This document shows positions 11,901 to 23,200 of a stretch of DNA of 64,000 bases, one piece after another. The position numbers were made by a program, and so were the translations under genes. The notes under the pieces are model-generated. The model was not told the origin of the DNA and did not search any database. It saw nothing but the letters and a program-made list of their open reading frames with translations. Each line of letters starts with the position of its first letter. Within the stretch, counting starts at the first letter, position 1. This stretch comes from Psococerastis gibbosa (lineage: Eukaryota > Arthropoda > Insecta > Psocodea > Psocidae): assembly GCA_963971405.1 (NCBI GenBank), contig OZ020492.1:3410001-3474000 (forward strand), written 5' to 3'.

Positions 11901-13969
11901 GTGAACGACACAATGTGCGATAAGGCTGCACAATGGGGTTGTAGAAACCTAAGTTAACTTTACAAATAAAATATGATATGACTGTTTTTCATGTCCATTG
12001 ACAAGTAAATTTAATGTGTGGGACACAATATGCGATAAAACTGCACGGAAACCTTGTATAGAAACCTAAGTCAGCTTTTAAAAACAAAACTTATATGATT
12101 GTTTTTCAGGCCTCCCGAAAACAAAAAAGGAACAATCAGCCCATCAGTAGGAGAGCGGAGTGACACGCCAGAAACTACGCGTCGGGAAATGGGCGCCTTG
12201 GTTTGTGTTACAGTATTTAACTAGAATAGGGCAGCCTAGTGAATGTGCATTTGAGCATGGTCCCTTGAATTGCGCTCTGCTGGCGAATAAACAATGCAGC
12301 GTATATCAAGCATCTTTAGTATCATGTTCTTTACATTAAGATATACTTATAGTACTCCAATAACGACAATGCACTTGCGTCCTCTCGAGTGAACTGTTTC
12401 TTACACATTTTTTTTATCATTCATGCCACTTTTAAAGGCTGCCGACCACCTAAAGCATATTCTAGGAAATGTATTTGGTTTGCCTTAACGCACGTTGTGA
12501 AATGCAACTAACGTTAATTGCTGTTAATCAAGTACTTGCCGTATCATGAAGACATTAATAATGTATTCGTGGATGTATACAGCATAGTGGGCAACTGAGG
12601 TCCAATGGATCCCATATACGCACATTTCTCTTGTTCACTAATGAAGAAGTGTATTTTATTTAACTCCATCATGCACGGATTTTGTCGGTCGTGTCTACTC
12701 TTTATGTCATTTATTTATCGTATGATCATGTTACTTTATTGGGAAATTATTTACGTAGAGCCTTAAGTCAGCACGGATTGATTAAACGTGAATATAATTG
12801 ATTTTTGTTGGCCAGCAGATGGAGATACCGGACAAACTGAGGCCATGGCTGACAGGTGATCGACTACGGGAAGACAACCACATTGTCTCACCGGCTGCTC
12901 TCAGTATTGACATGTTTCTCAATAGGTTTAGGCTTACCAAGTGGAAAAGAGGCCCTATAGACGAGTAAGTCAATAAAAATAGTTTTATACTCTTGTTGGG
13001 TTCTTTAAAATAAACTTTTTTAAAGACTTGGGAGAGCAGGCGGTTATTGCATGCTTACCAGGTGGAGGGTGTGTTTAGTAGCTTGCTGAGTTTTTGTTGA
13101 GTGTGAAATTATATAATCTCATTAAAATTGTTCTTGTTATGTTAATTTCAGACTCTGGGTGTGCGAGAAAATTACAACAGTTCTTAATGGAGTGAATGAT
13201 TGGTTTTACGATGCGGAGCTGGACCAGCACTTAAGAATTAAGGCGAAACACCCAAAACTGCAGAAAGCATCTGAAATTTACGGTGTGAATCATCTGCTGA
13301 TATTTTTCGGTAACAAACACATTTTCCTTAATCTTTATAAGAGTAAACTTGTCTTTATTGAACATTTGAAATTCATTTTTATCATTACTTCACATTGTTT
13401 ATTGCTGTTGCACTAATTCCGGGGTCAGCAACATTTTTTAGTAGCTGAGCCAAATTTTGAAATAACCAGATTTAGATCTTTTGGAAGAGACACACACCCC
13501 AAACCTAAAAATAAAACAACAAAATTGATGGTAATTAACTTCGTAAGAAACACCTTACAAGTAATTAGGTAGTAGTCTTTAATATACGAATGTATTATTA
13601 AAAGAAGGTATCTGTCAGGAAGTGTCATGTTCATTTCCCATTTACTTTGTGTATAGAGCCGGTCTTATAGTGAAAAGCCGCACCGATTGGGCCAAAAGCC
13701 GCTTGCCGCTCGTGAATCTCAAGTTGCCGACCCCTGCCCTAATTGATAATCATGCATGTTTTTCAGCCCGCCTGCCCGGCATTCAGCTGATGAATGATAT
13801 GACAGGCGAAGAGAAATCGATGATGAACACCACCATCAAGTACATGCTCGAATACCTAACACACGTGCGTAAACAATGTTTTCCTGACGACACTCTCGCG
13901 AATATGCTGCCATTGTGGCCCGATCTGATCAAGTGGATTAAAAATAACCTAAAACTCTTTATTGGTTAG
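5963..13969 (+). CDS. MRG15-like: MRG15/MORF4L1-like chromatin protein, copy A (7 exons, 296 aa)
   Basis: Exons: 5963-5978, 8568-8685, 10776-10934, 12110-12200, 12819-12964, 13152-13309, 13767-13969. All introns are GT-AG, phases agree and the total is 891 nt with one terminal stop. Residues 7-60 are a chromodomain (ERVLCSYGPLLYDAKC..., then WDEWVTEDKLLKYNDENL). The cage positions known in human MRG15 (Y26, Y46, W49, W53) correspond to Y18, Y39, W42 and W46, all present, so binding of methylated H3K36 is plausible. A lysine/arginine-rich linker follows (about 65-95). The MRG domain runs from residue 129 (MEIPDKLRPWL) through KASEIYGVNHLL to the end. The family joins histone acetylase and deacetylase complexes through that domain. 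Exon 1 (MFFAI plus a split Gly) is assigned because the same ATG, phase and donor context recur in copy B, with an in-frame stop upstream at 5927. The MRG part is very divergent from canonical MRG15 and lacks a recognisable LLYKFERPQY segment. The homology is clear; expression and function are inferred. Confidence 0.82.
6480..7461 (-). mobile_element. decayed hAT-type transposase remnant in intron 1 of copy A
   Basis: Reading the minus strand, 6620-6560 gives LRSAEAERGFSIVNHV, the diagnostic start of the hAT C-terminal dimerisation region. Near 6540-6480 a different frame gives LNDILGIRFNGPNELEKF, matching the family's terminal segment. An open stretch at 7201-7461 could be upstream transposase sequence but has no motif I recognise. 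The frame changes between pieces, so it is non-functional. Confidence 0.4.
7462..8105. other. intron 1 sequence, nothing recognised
   Basis: AT-rich intronic DNA of MRG15-like copy A. No coding or repeat structure noted. Confidence 0.4.
8106..8282. mobile_element. short hAT-like MITE with G/C homopolymer ends
   Basis: A 177-bp insertion with inverted ends containing GGATCCAG / CTGGATCC next to G-runs and C-runs. It is flanked by a perfect 8-bp direct repeat CTTGGTCG (8098-8105 and 8283-8290), the hAT target-site size. The same family occurs at 53844-54012 and in the 38.5 kb and 41 kb clusters. Confidence 0.75.
8722..10362. mobile_element. 1.64-kb near-palindromic Tc1/mariner-like element in intron 2 of copy A
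   Basis: The left arm (8722 to about 9530) and right arm (about 9572 to 10362) are reverse complements with few differences and a loop of only about 40 bp. The ends read CTACTAA inward. Each arm carries a decayed transposase-like stretch (for example NMGFQFYAAMKKSALTLRQM near 9435) resembling the helix-turn-helix/KKP.LT..H region of Tc1-type proteins. Copy B lacks it at the equivalent place (43610-43630), so it inserted after the duplication or was lost there. Two arms with almost the same sequence suggest a fold-back duplication of one element end. Confidence 0.7.
11613..12118 (+). repeat. tandem duplication in intron 3 that includes a splice acceptor
   Basis: Two direct units of about 240-255 bp (about 11617-11854 and 11860-12117) share ATGTAATTAAGCAATTTAAAG, CACAATGGGGTTGT and the closing TATATGATTGTTTTTCAGGC. 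The second copy of TTTTTCAG is the functional acceptor of exon 4 at 12110. The first, at about 11848, is an identical decoy that would run into a stop within about ten codons. Copy B has only one unit. Confidence 0.8.
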
Positions 13970-15654
13970 AAGGAAACATCACAGCCGGCCAACTAACCGG
14001 TTCAAGACGAAGCAGTAGAGTCTGGGCTTGAAAGCGTACTTTCAAACGTTCCGTCAACATGTTTGGTTTCTGGTCCTTAATCCCTCATCCCTCCTCACAG
14101 TATAAATATTGATATGAGGACTTTTCTCCAGCCCGAAGTGATGGTAAAGGCGGTCATCCATTTTTGGGATACTGAACAAAAGAGGAGTATTCCGTTCCTT
14201 CCTACTTCCGTATAAGTTTCCTTCGGTAAGTTTGACGCCATTGCGGGGTAAAATTGTGTTTTTGGGACCAAACTGCTTATGACGTCACAGTCAGCTTTGA
14301 CTTAGGTTTGGAATGCGTGGCACCAAAAGTAAGTTTTCCTTGGTAAATGTGACGGCCGTTTTGTTGGTGCCTCTAGTTCTTTTCAACTTGCAAAAAACTT
14401 TCCTTACCGCAATTACCTTCTAGTGGAAAAGAGGGCTTTACTGTCGATAGTTGTCAATGACGTCATATTTATTGAGTGAATCTTACTTGGAAGTTGGTGG
14501 AAATGGCTCTTAGAAGGGTTTTCAATTTCAATCCATTTAATGACTCAACGATACCTAAGTTATGGAGGAAACCGGTAGTTGGATTGTAAGGGATTTGAAT
14601 TTCGAGAGGGGGGACGAGAGAAACTTCTATTAGTTATCTTTTAAGGTGTTATTTGCAATGTCAACAGCACATGTTGACGATACGTTTATAAGTCCGCTAT
14701 CAAATTGACTACGGCCCATCCGCCCAGATTCTACAGCCTTCTCATCTGACTGCGATCGAAGAAGCCGCTGTAATTACACTGCTTTTAATAAAACCCTTTT
14801 ATTACATTTATTATAGAGCTACTACAGCCATATGTATTTCTGTACAATATGCGTTTTGATTGATTGATGATAGCCTTAGTCTAGTGAAATCGGGTGCACG
14901 TATGGGAGCAGTAAGTGGAAAATTAGGTATTCAGTGCATGAATTCCTGGCTCAATGAACTATGAAGACTTCAAAAGATTGTATCTCGCATGCTCCACAGC
15001 AACAGTTTAGACAAGGGGATGCGCACCAATATTTACATTAATAGGAGGAGGAATGGGTGTGGAGGTAGAACCCACAGAACAACATAACATATGGTAGAAC
15101 CCTTCTAGTTCATGACTAGCTCTCTGCTAGATCAGCTTGATTGCCGGTAGATGTCTTCATTACCTTTATAGTAGTTTTGTTCTGGGTTGGAGGTTAACTT
15201 TTAGCCCATACATGTAGAAGTTCCGTGGTAAGTAGTTTCAGGTTTAGGTACGATATTGATAATCCTATTAAGAGCTGCTTTTTAAAGTTATGGGTTATGT
15301 AATGTTTCTCAGACTTATGTCTTCAGCCTAATCCAACAAAAATGTCATGCCCATCGAATTAAAGCCACAGTATACATTAAGTTTATTGTTTAGTTGAGAA
15401 AAACGCCAAAGTCACGGAAAAACATATTATTCTATTAATTATCTTTGTGAATTTAAGACATCGGCATCGCTCTCGATCTTCACAGTCACTTTATCATACT
15501 GGCTGTGCGATTTTTTTTGGTTTCCATAATATGATTGGTTGCAGAAAATCTTGTTCATCCCATACGGTACCAAGTAATATTTCCAGATCCAGGCGAAAAT
15601 TCCTGCAAAAAAAATTCAATGCATCAGGAATCCTAAATAACCTCGAAGACTAGT
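13970..15654. other. duplicated flank downstream of copy A, with Penelope-derived pieces
   Basis: This non-coding block is collinear with 49930-51480 and then 58145-58500 of unit B; for example TATAAATATTGAT, CTTTTCTCCAGCCCGA and GATACGTT followed by AAGTCCGCTATCA occur in both. Parts (about 14660-14745 and 14940-15030) resemble the terminal repeats of the Penelope element at 17.1-18.2 kb. No protein-coding gene seen. Confidence 0.6.
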
Positions 15655-15870
15655 CTTGGCATGTGTAGAGTAGTGGTACGGGGTCTGATTTTCGCTCGAC
15701 ATGTTGTAGGTTCGAGTCTCAAACTCCCTGCCTCTTCTGATTCGGAGGGCACGAAAAGCAGGCATTCCCGGTCCTTCCAGGTAGAGTGTTAGAGAGGGCT
15801 TAGTAGTCCTAACTCCGCTAATTTGGCTTATTAATAGTACACAAAGCCATTAAACCGATTTATTCGTTTA
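15655..15870 (+). mobile_element. tRNA-derived SINE, present in both duplication units
   Basis: GTAGAGTAGTGGTACGGGGT resembles a pol III A box, and AGGTTCGAGTCTC about 30 nt later a B box. The body continues with GGTAGAGTGTTAGAGAGGGC and CCTAACTCCGCTAATTTGGC. A diverged, truncated head sits at 58495-58560 in unit B, so it predates the duplication. The body recurs reversed at 43700-43815. Confidence 0.6.
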
Positions 15871-15959
15871 CTCTACATTGATCTGATTAGCATGAATGAA
15901 AACCGTAAGATATAGTGGTGACCCTTGGAAGGTGGTGGTGGTGCAAAGTTTGGGTTATT

Positions 15960-16260
15960 GGGCGGAAGTCCGGCTCTAGGTAGAGGCAAGAAATTGGGTG
16001 CACCCAGGTCTGACTGGTAAGCTATTCTGTTTGTCTGCGGAAGTTTTATTCAATATTGCGAGCAATATAATTGCAAAGGCGGTACGTGACGAAGCTATAG
16101 AATCCGGGAAGATAGGCCGTGGTCGCTCTTCATAACTTTTCGTCGACACCTTCAGTGGAACAGCTATAGTTGCTGCTGAGCCTCCATGATAAAATTTTCG
16201 CAGTTCCACTGAAGATGTTCATGAAATGGCTAGAAGTACTCTTTGAGAACGACCGCGGCC
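15960..16260. mobile_element. Penelope-like terminal-repeat fragment
   Basis: Contains GAATCCGGGAAGATAGGCCG, CACCTTCAGTGGAAC, GTTGCTGCTGAGCCTCCA and GCAGTTCCACTGAAGATG, all diagnostic of the terminal repeats of the element at 17060-18230, in a shuffled, decayed arrangement. Confidence 0.55.
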
Positions 16261-17059
16261 TATCATCTCGGATTCTTCTGCTTCTTCGTTGCAAGCTATG
16301 CACTTAATTACTTTTAAACGAAACTTAGCGCGGCGAACCTCCACATTAGGTATGTTGGAACATGCTGCAGCCCAGCGGGGTTATAGGATTAATCTTTTCT
16401 TTTTCGGCATAATGTACTCACCCAGCACCGCAGCTACAATGTAATAAAAAGCGTGCATCCTAGTAGCACTGACACGTTACTCTTATAATGTACTCTTTTC
16501 CTGGCTTTGAGCTTTGGAGTTTCCTACAGCGCTTTATAGGCACCCATTGGCCTTGGCCAACGCACGATTATAATGATCGAAAGAGCCTACGCCAATTATT
16601 TTTATGAACGCTGTAATACCTACCTATAAACATGTAATAGACCCATTGGCATTTACTAACGTAAATAGTAATCGAAAGGGCTTGACCATGTGGTCACTGT
16701 CGTGCCTAATCATTAACAAGAAGTAATTATAAGATATCTCTATATGAGGTACCAATTCTACAGAGTTACAGTTACGGTACTATAAATGTATTGCGCACCA
16801 TTAAAATTTAATTGGCAATAAGAACGTTTTGTTACGAAGTTATTATACTTACTTTCAATGCCAGTTATATAGGCCCTTACAGTAGGCGACCCATAGGTCC
16901 CTTTTCAAGGCCCTGTATGTGTGAGTACGATATGGAATTTTCAAAGTATCTTTTATTTGATATTAAATGTTAATAGGTCATGCTGAAGAATCTGCAATAT
17001 GCCTATGCAGCCAATCCAGGCCAACTTTCTTCACTTCCCCCAATATCACCCGAAGAAAA
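16261..17059. other. end of duplication unit A and spacer
   Basis: 16450-16550 (GCGTGCATCCTAGTAGCAC, then TTTCCTACAGCGCTTT) matches 58566-58648, the last homology I can see between the units. After that no gene or repeat was recognised. Confidence 0.55.
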
Positions 17060-18230
17060 CCTCCAATAGATTGAATAGAATGAAGAATCAGTAGAATCCG
17101 GGCTGATGGGCCGTGTTCGAAATGAAAGCGAACTTCCAAACGTTTCGTCAACATATGTGGTCGACATCTTCAGTGGAACTGCGTAGACTTCTAAGATTGT
17201 ATCTTGGAGGCTCAGCAGCAACTGTGTGGGCAGGGGGGTGCGGGGGGTGTGCTCTTATATTTATACCAAGTTTCGGGGTGGTGGGGGGTGGAGGCTGAGT
17301 CTTCCTCATACCTGATCGGCTCCCTACTACCTGAACCCGATTTCCGGATGATGATGACATCAGTTTCTTCGTTGTGGCTTTGTTTAAAGCTGGATACCAA
17401 ATTCTATTAACTTTCAGTCCTTCCTCCTTTCTATTGAAGTTGTGAGGGTGCTTATAGATCTCTATAGCTTCTCTGGTCACTACTGGCCTACTCTGCCTTC
17501 CGTTCATCAAAGGAGTCTCCGATCGCATAGGTAAACTCTTCTTACGACACAATGTGAAAACTATTTACAAGCCTACGAGACAACTAAATAGTTTGTACAG
17601 GTCAGCCAAGGATTGCCGGGACCCATTGACGTCAGCAGGTGTCCACAGGATTCCATGTTCGTGTGGAGAAGTTTATATAGGTACTACTAAAAGTAGCATA
17701 AAGACCAGGATTGATGAGCATAAACGAAGCTGCCGTCTTCTACAGCCGGAAAAATCTGCAATTGCTGAGCATGTTCTAACACAAACCAGTCACATAATAT
17801 GCTTTCAGGACGCTACAGTACTATCTACTACTTCTTCATACCACCCCCGGCCCCGGTTACATATACAGATCTATAAGCACCCTCACAACTTCAATAGAAA
17901 GGAGGAAGGACTGAAAGTTAATAGAATTTGGTATCCAGCTTTAAACAAAGCCACAACGAAGAAACTGATGTCATCATCATCCGGAAATCGGGTTGAGGTA
18001 GTAGGAGCCAATCAGGTGTGAGGAAGACTCCGCCTCCACCCCCCACAACCCCGAAACTTGGTATAAATATCAGAGCACATCCCCCTGCCGACACAGTTGC
18101 TGCTGAGCCCCCAAGATACAATCTTAGAAGTCTACGCAGTTCCACTGAAGATGTCGACCGCAGATGTTGACAAAACGTTTGTAAGTTCGTTTTCATTTGA
18201 CTCCGGCCGTGAAAGCCTTTGCTGTTACAT
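17060..18230 (+). mobile_element. Penelope-like element fragment: GIY-YIG endonuclease with inverted terminal arms
   Basis: The open frame at 17554-18021 encodes a GIY-YIG endonuclease of the kind fused to Penelope reverse transcriptases: GVHRIPCSCGEVYIGTTKSS, KTRIDEHKRSC, EKSAIAEH, then IYKHPHNFNRKEEGLKVNRI and WYPALNK. The reverse transcriptase is absent. About 330-400 bp at each end (about 17080-17470 and 17868-18215) are inverted copies of one another, both including the IYKHPHNFNRKEE coding end and the GCAGTTCCACTGAAGATG repeat. Inverted arms and 5' truncation are characteristic of Penelope insertions. It matches the Neptune/Poseidon style rather than the second Penelope element at 39-40.9 kb. 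Confidence 0.75.
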
Positions 18231-18477
18231 AGATTGAAGAGAACGCTAGTCGTTAAGTCGCATTTTTAAAACCCCCAGATTTTCTGATGGAAGGTGTTTA
18301 GATAATTAATTAGTATACTTAGGGTTGTTTTACTTACTGATATTAGTTGTTTTCTTACTTGTGGTGGTTTTCAACCTTTCCCGAGCTCGGTATGGAAGAT
18401 CACCTTTCTTGATATAGATTCTTGCATCTAAATTAGCTATGCAGAAGCAGTTGAGGATTAAATACTATGATAAAAGT

Positions 18478-18864
18478 TGTGGGGACCACTTAGTCCCACA
18501 TGTGTAATAACCAGTCTGCTTCCAGCTTCACCTTTTTCCCTTTAGATGGCGCTGTTCACATTCAGATAATTCAATATTCCTCAATCTTCCTTTTACGTAT
18601 TTATTTCTCTTATTCAATAATATCTTTAATCTACCCTCTGTGTCTCATCAGCTCCTTTAGCTGTGGACACAGAGTTGGTTTTTCTATATGGAAGCAGGCT
18701 GGATCAAATTCAATATTAATTGTAAGCATGTATCGTTCTCGTCTCACAGCTCATATTGTAACCACTGTGTGTTAAATTACTCTAACTTGAGTCGAAGCAC
18801 TGCAATACAAACCAATTCAAGTCTACACTGCCTATTCAATTGCATCGTCCTTCAACAAGCTACA
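18478..18864 (+). repeat. 5' LTR of the Gypsy element
   Basis: 387 bp, TGTGGGGACC...AAGCTACA, no visible difference from 23391-23777. Confidence 0.95.
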
Positions 18865-18897
18865 TTGGTGACCCTCGACAACGGAACAAGCAGCCTT

Positions 18898-19255
18898 CCA
18901 GATTCCAGTTCCAGCTCCAGTTCCAGCCAGTTCCAGCCAGTTCCAGTTCCAGCCAGTTCCAGTTCCAGCCAGCTCCAGTTCCAGCCAGCTCCAGTTCCAG
19001 CCAGCTCCAGTTCCAGCCAGCTCCAGTTCCAGCCAGCTCCAGTTCCAGCCAGCTCCAGTTCCAGCCAGCTCCAGTTCCAGCCAGCTCCAGTTCCAGCCAG
19101 TTCCAGTTCCAGCTTCCAGCTTCCAGCCAGTTCCAGTTCCAGCCAGTTCCAGTTCCAGCTTCCAGCCAGTTCCAGCCCGTTCCAGTTCCAGTTCCAGTTC
19201 CAGCTTCTAGCCAGTTCCAGCCCGTTCCAGTTCCAGTTCCAGCCTCCAGAACGTC
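18898..19255 (+). repeat. CCAGTT/CCAGCT hexamer-based minisatellite in the Gypsy leader
   Basis: About 350 bp of TTCCAG/CTCCAG hexamers arranged in higher-order units such as CCAGCTCCAGTTCCAG, lying between the primer-binding site and gag. Two forward frames and one reverse frame are open through it because the hexamer lacks stops, so the long frames here are composition artefacts rather than evidence of a protein. Confidence 0.85.
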
Positions 19256-19330
19256 TCATCCGGCCATAGGCGGTGGAAACCACCCCGGAGCAGCTACATT
19301 CACCGCAGCAGCACAGCCACAACCTGCAAG

Positions 19331-20206
19331 ATGCCGCAGACCACAGCCACAACCCCTACAGCTACGACCGCTACAGCTACGACCGCTACAGCTACAACTG
19401 CTACAGCCACAACACCGACACCCACGGCTACAACCAAGATGACAGGCCCTGCTAGTACGATGGCAGTCTCGGTCAAGCTTCCACCCTTCTGGACACAGTC
19501 GGCCAACCTGTCACCGGCACTGTGGTTCACTCAAGCGGAGGCTCAGTTCGCACTTGCTGGGGTCACAATGGAAACGACGAAATATTACCACGTCCTTTCA
19601 GCGCTCGACCAAAGTACCCTCAGCGAGATCTCAGATTTGTTAGCTGCCCCAGTACCAGTAAACCCATACACTGAGCTAAAAACGCAGTTAATCCAACGAA
19701 TGAGTCTTCCAGCAAGCAGTCGCATTCAGCTACTAATGTCGGAAGACATAGGGGACAAAACTCCCAGCTCTTTTCTCCGGAGACTGCGGGCCCTCGCAGA
19801 GAAAGCCATATCAGACTCGGTTTTACGCACCATTTGGACGTCTCGCCTCCCGCACGCTATACAATTGGCAATCATCGGTCATGATCACCTGTCACTAGGT
19901 GACGTCGCGAACCTCGCCGACAAGATGGCCACCATCAATTCAGCAACACGTGACCGGATTCTTGAGTGCACAATGGCCCCTGTGGACCTATTGAAGACGT
20001 TAACAGAGAACGTCGCGGCTCTACAGGCACAGTTCGCCGACAGATACGGACAACGTGCCACACAGCCACGGTTCCAGCGCCAGTTCCGTTCACCAGCGCC
20101 TAAACAAGACCCAACTTGGTGTTTTTACCACCAAACCTATGGGAGGAAGGCCAGAAAGTGCCAGCAGCCATGCAGATTTCCGAAAAACGACGATCGCAGC
20201 CAGTAA
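19331..20206 (+). CDS. gag: Gag of the CsRn1-clade Gypsy element
   Basis: 291 codons. After a threonine/alanine-rich start (encoded by a short CTACAGCTACGACCG repeat at about 19355-19410) comes the clade's signature [20 protein letters not shown], followed by EAQFALAGV and [11 protein letters not shown]. The C-terminus carries the unusual CHCC box ([19 protein letters not shown]) known for CsRn1-type Gag instead of the usual CCHC knuckle. Its end overlaps the start of pol in another frame, an arrangement this group normally handles by programmed frameshifting. Confidence 0.88.
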   Translation: MPQTTATTPTATTATATTATATTATATTPTPTATTKMTGPASTMAVSVKLPPFWTQSANLSPALWFTQAEAQFALAGVTMETTKYYHVLSALDQSTLSEISDLLAAPVPVNPYTELKTQLIQRMSLPASSRIQLLMSEDIGDKTPSSFLRRLRALAEKAISDSVLRTIWTSRLPHAIQLAIIGHDHLSLGDVANLADKMATINSATRDRILECTMAPVDLLKTLTENVAALQAQFADRYGQRATQPRFQRQFRSPAPKQDPTWCFYHQTYGRKARKCQQPCRFPKNDDRSQ

Positions 20207-23200
20207 AGGCAGGGCCTGCCTGCGCCACTACACACCTGCTTAAAACCTCACATCGCCTTCTTATCACGGACCCTTGCACCAAGATACGTTATCTCATTGA
20301 CACAGGGTCCGACATCTGCGTTTTTCCACGTGCCCGTCTCAACCTACCGCTCCGTCGTACTCAACTCGAGCTGACTGCCGCCAATGGCACAATCATCAAT
20401 ACGTACGGAACAACAGCTCAACAACTGGACCTGGGATTACGACGCAGTTTCCGTTGGAATTTCATCATTGCCGATGTCACGCAACCCATCATCGGTGCAG
20501 ACTTTCTCGCAGCCTCTAATTTGCTGGTGGATCTCCAGAACTCAAAGCTGATCGACGGGACAACGCATCGCAAGGCGAACCTGTGTCAAAGCCCCTCCAA
20601 GCAACCTAGCGTTTCTACCTTAACAATACCGCACAGTACCCCGGCCAGTCTAAAAGTAATAATTGAGGAGTTTAGCGACCTCACGCGGCCGAGACAACCC
20701 ACAGACCAGGTCAAACACTTCACGGTCCACTACATTAGAACGACAGACGGACCTCCCGTCTCCGCTCGCCCACGCCGGTTGGCCCCGGACAAGTTTATTA
20801 TCGCCAAAAAGGAGTTCAACAACATGATCCAGACCGGCGTATGTCGTCCGTCCGACAGCCCATGGGCCTCACCATTACACCTAGTACCTAAAAGCGACCA
20901 TTCATGGCGCCCATGCGGGGACTACAGACGGCTCAATGCTCGAACAATTCCTGACGCGTACCCAGTCCGCCACATCGCAGATTTCAGTGCAGAATTGCGA
21001 GGAAAAACCGTATTCAGCAAAATAGACCTGGTCAAAGCATTCACCCAGATACCAGTTTCCAATGGTGACATTCCAAAGACAGCAATAAATACTCCGTTCG
21101 GCCTTTTCGAATTCCCATTCATGACATTCGGTCTTCGCAATGCTGCTCAAACCTTCCAACGCTTCATGGATAACATCCTACGCGACCTCCCGTGGGCATA
21201 TTCATACATCGACGACGTACTGGTTGCATCGAGTGATAAGCAGGAGCACGAATCACACCTACGTCAACTCTTCCAACGATTCCGAGAATATGGCCTAGTC
21301 ATTAATCCTAGCAAGTGTACCCTCGGCGTTGGGTCAATCAGCTTTCTTGGTTACCTCGTGTCAGCAGAAGGCACACAAGCCCTACCAGACAGGGTAAAGG
21401 CACTCACTGAATACCCTCTTCCAAAGACATTCAAAGATCTACGCCGTTTCCTTGGCATGATTAACTACTACCGCCGGTTCCTACCAAATGCAGCCAACGA
21501 ACAAGCACCACTCAACACGTTGTTATCTGGAGACAAGGTAAAAGGGAACGCTACGATACCATGGACAACAAAGCTTACCGAAGCTTTCAGCTCATGCAAA
21601 CACAGTCTGGCACGCATCACCCTACTCGCGCATCCAGATCATACGGCTCCGATTGCACTAGTCACAGATGCATCAGACACCAGTATCGGAGCTACAGTCC
21701 AACAACGGATCAACGATCATTGGCAGCCATTAGCATTCTTCTCGCAGAAACTTAAAGAAAACCAACGAACATGGTCCGCCTACGATCGCGAATTGCTTGC
21801 GGTACACGACGCCATTCGTCATTTCCGTTACCTGCTAGAAGCGCGCGCTTTTGTCGTGTATACCGATCACAAACCGTTGACGCACGCTTTTCAGAATCCA
21901 AAAACAAGTTGCTCACCTCGCCAAATGCGGCAAATGGAATTCGTCTCTCAATTCACCACGGACATCCAATACATCGCTGGGCAGGACAACATGGCCGCTG
22001 ATGCATTCTCAAGAATCGAAGCAATCTCTACTCCCGTATCTCCTGAGCAACTTTCTTCTGCTCAGAAAGACGACAGAGAACTCAAAGAGCTTCGGTCCAG
22101 TAGAAAGACGTCCCTCATCCTCGTTGATGTTCCCATTCCGGGCTCTGATTCAGTCCTTACGTGCGATTCTAGTCAAGACATACAACGCCCATTTGTGCCC
22201 AAACCATTACGTCGACAACTTTTCGAGCACCTACACAGCCTACATCACCCAGGAATAGCAGCGTCTGCTAACCTGGTTGCCCAACGCTACATATGGCCTT
22301 CTATCCGTAAGGATTGCCGCGCTTGGGCTCGTCTGTGTGTCAACTGTCAATTGTCCAAGATACATCGACACACCCTCACTGCGATTGGAACCTTTACTCA
22401 GCCTGACCGACGGTTTCAGCACATACACCTCGACATTGTAGGCCCATTACCACCGTCGGAAGGCTACACGTATTTGTTAACACTCGTTGACCGTTTCACG
22501 CGATGGCCGGAAGCCGCTCCTATGGTGAACATCACCGCCGAAAACGTCGCCAGAACCCTCATTTCCTGCTGGATCAGCCGGTTTGGGTGCCCGGAGACAA
22601 TTACTACAGATCGCGGCCGACAGTTTGAGAGCCATTTGTTTGCTGACCTGGCCCGATTATGCGGATTTCACCATGCACGGACTACCAGTTACCACCCTGC
22701 ATCCAACGGCATGGTAGAGCGTATGCACCGCTCACTCAAAGCCTCCATTATGTGTCATGCCAATGACAAATGGACGGAAGCCCTTCCGCTAGTTTTACTG
22801 GGCATGCGCGCCACTCTTAAGAAAGATCTTCAAGCTTCTCCAGCAGATCTGGTCTATGGTGAACCATTAAAACTACCAGGACAGATGCTGACAACTCCTC
22901 CTTCAAATCAGAGTCCGGCGGACACTCTCATCTCACTTCGAAGGAAATTCGACTCACTACGCCCCACTCGCGTCAAGAGACACGGGGCTCATCAAACATT
23001 CATCCCACAAGACCTTGCCAAGGCCACGCACGTTTTCGTGAGACAAGACCACGTCCGTGCTTCCCTCGAACGTCCTTATGCGGGACCATTCCCTGTGTTA
23101 AGTCGCACCGACAAAACAGTTACGATTTCAAGCCGCGGTCGTGCGGTTACTGTGTCAATGGACAGGGTCAAGCCGGCCTACATTAATGCCAGTACAGACG

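Noticed and set aside
15655-15730. Possible tRNA gene
   Set aside because: A and B boxes are present but the cloverleaf does not close and the sequence continues into a SINE body, so it is a SINE head.
17103-17130. Hammerhead-ribozyme-like CTGATGGGCC...CGAAAT in the Penelope arm
   Set aside because: Penelope terminal repeats are known to carry hammerheads, but here I could not pair a convincing stem II or III and the related arms do not conserve the core.
18500-18775. 91-codon frame repeated exactly at 23413-23688
   Set aside because: It lies within the two identical LTRs; the match reflects the LTR copy, not a gene.
18688-19442. Long overlapping frames encoding Gln/Phe/Pro/Ser repeats and a reverse Trp/Asn/Leu repeat
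   Set aside because: They result from a stop-free CCAGTT hexamer array open in several frames and lie in the untranslated leader of the Gypsy element.
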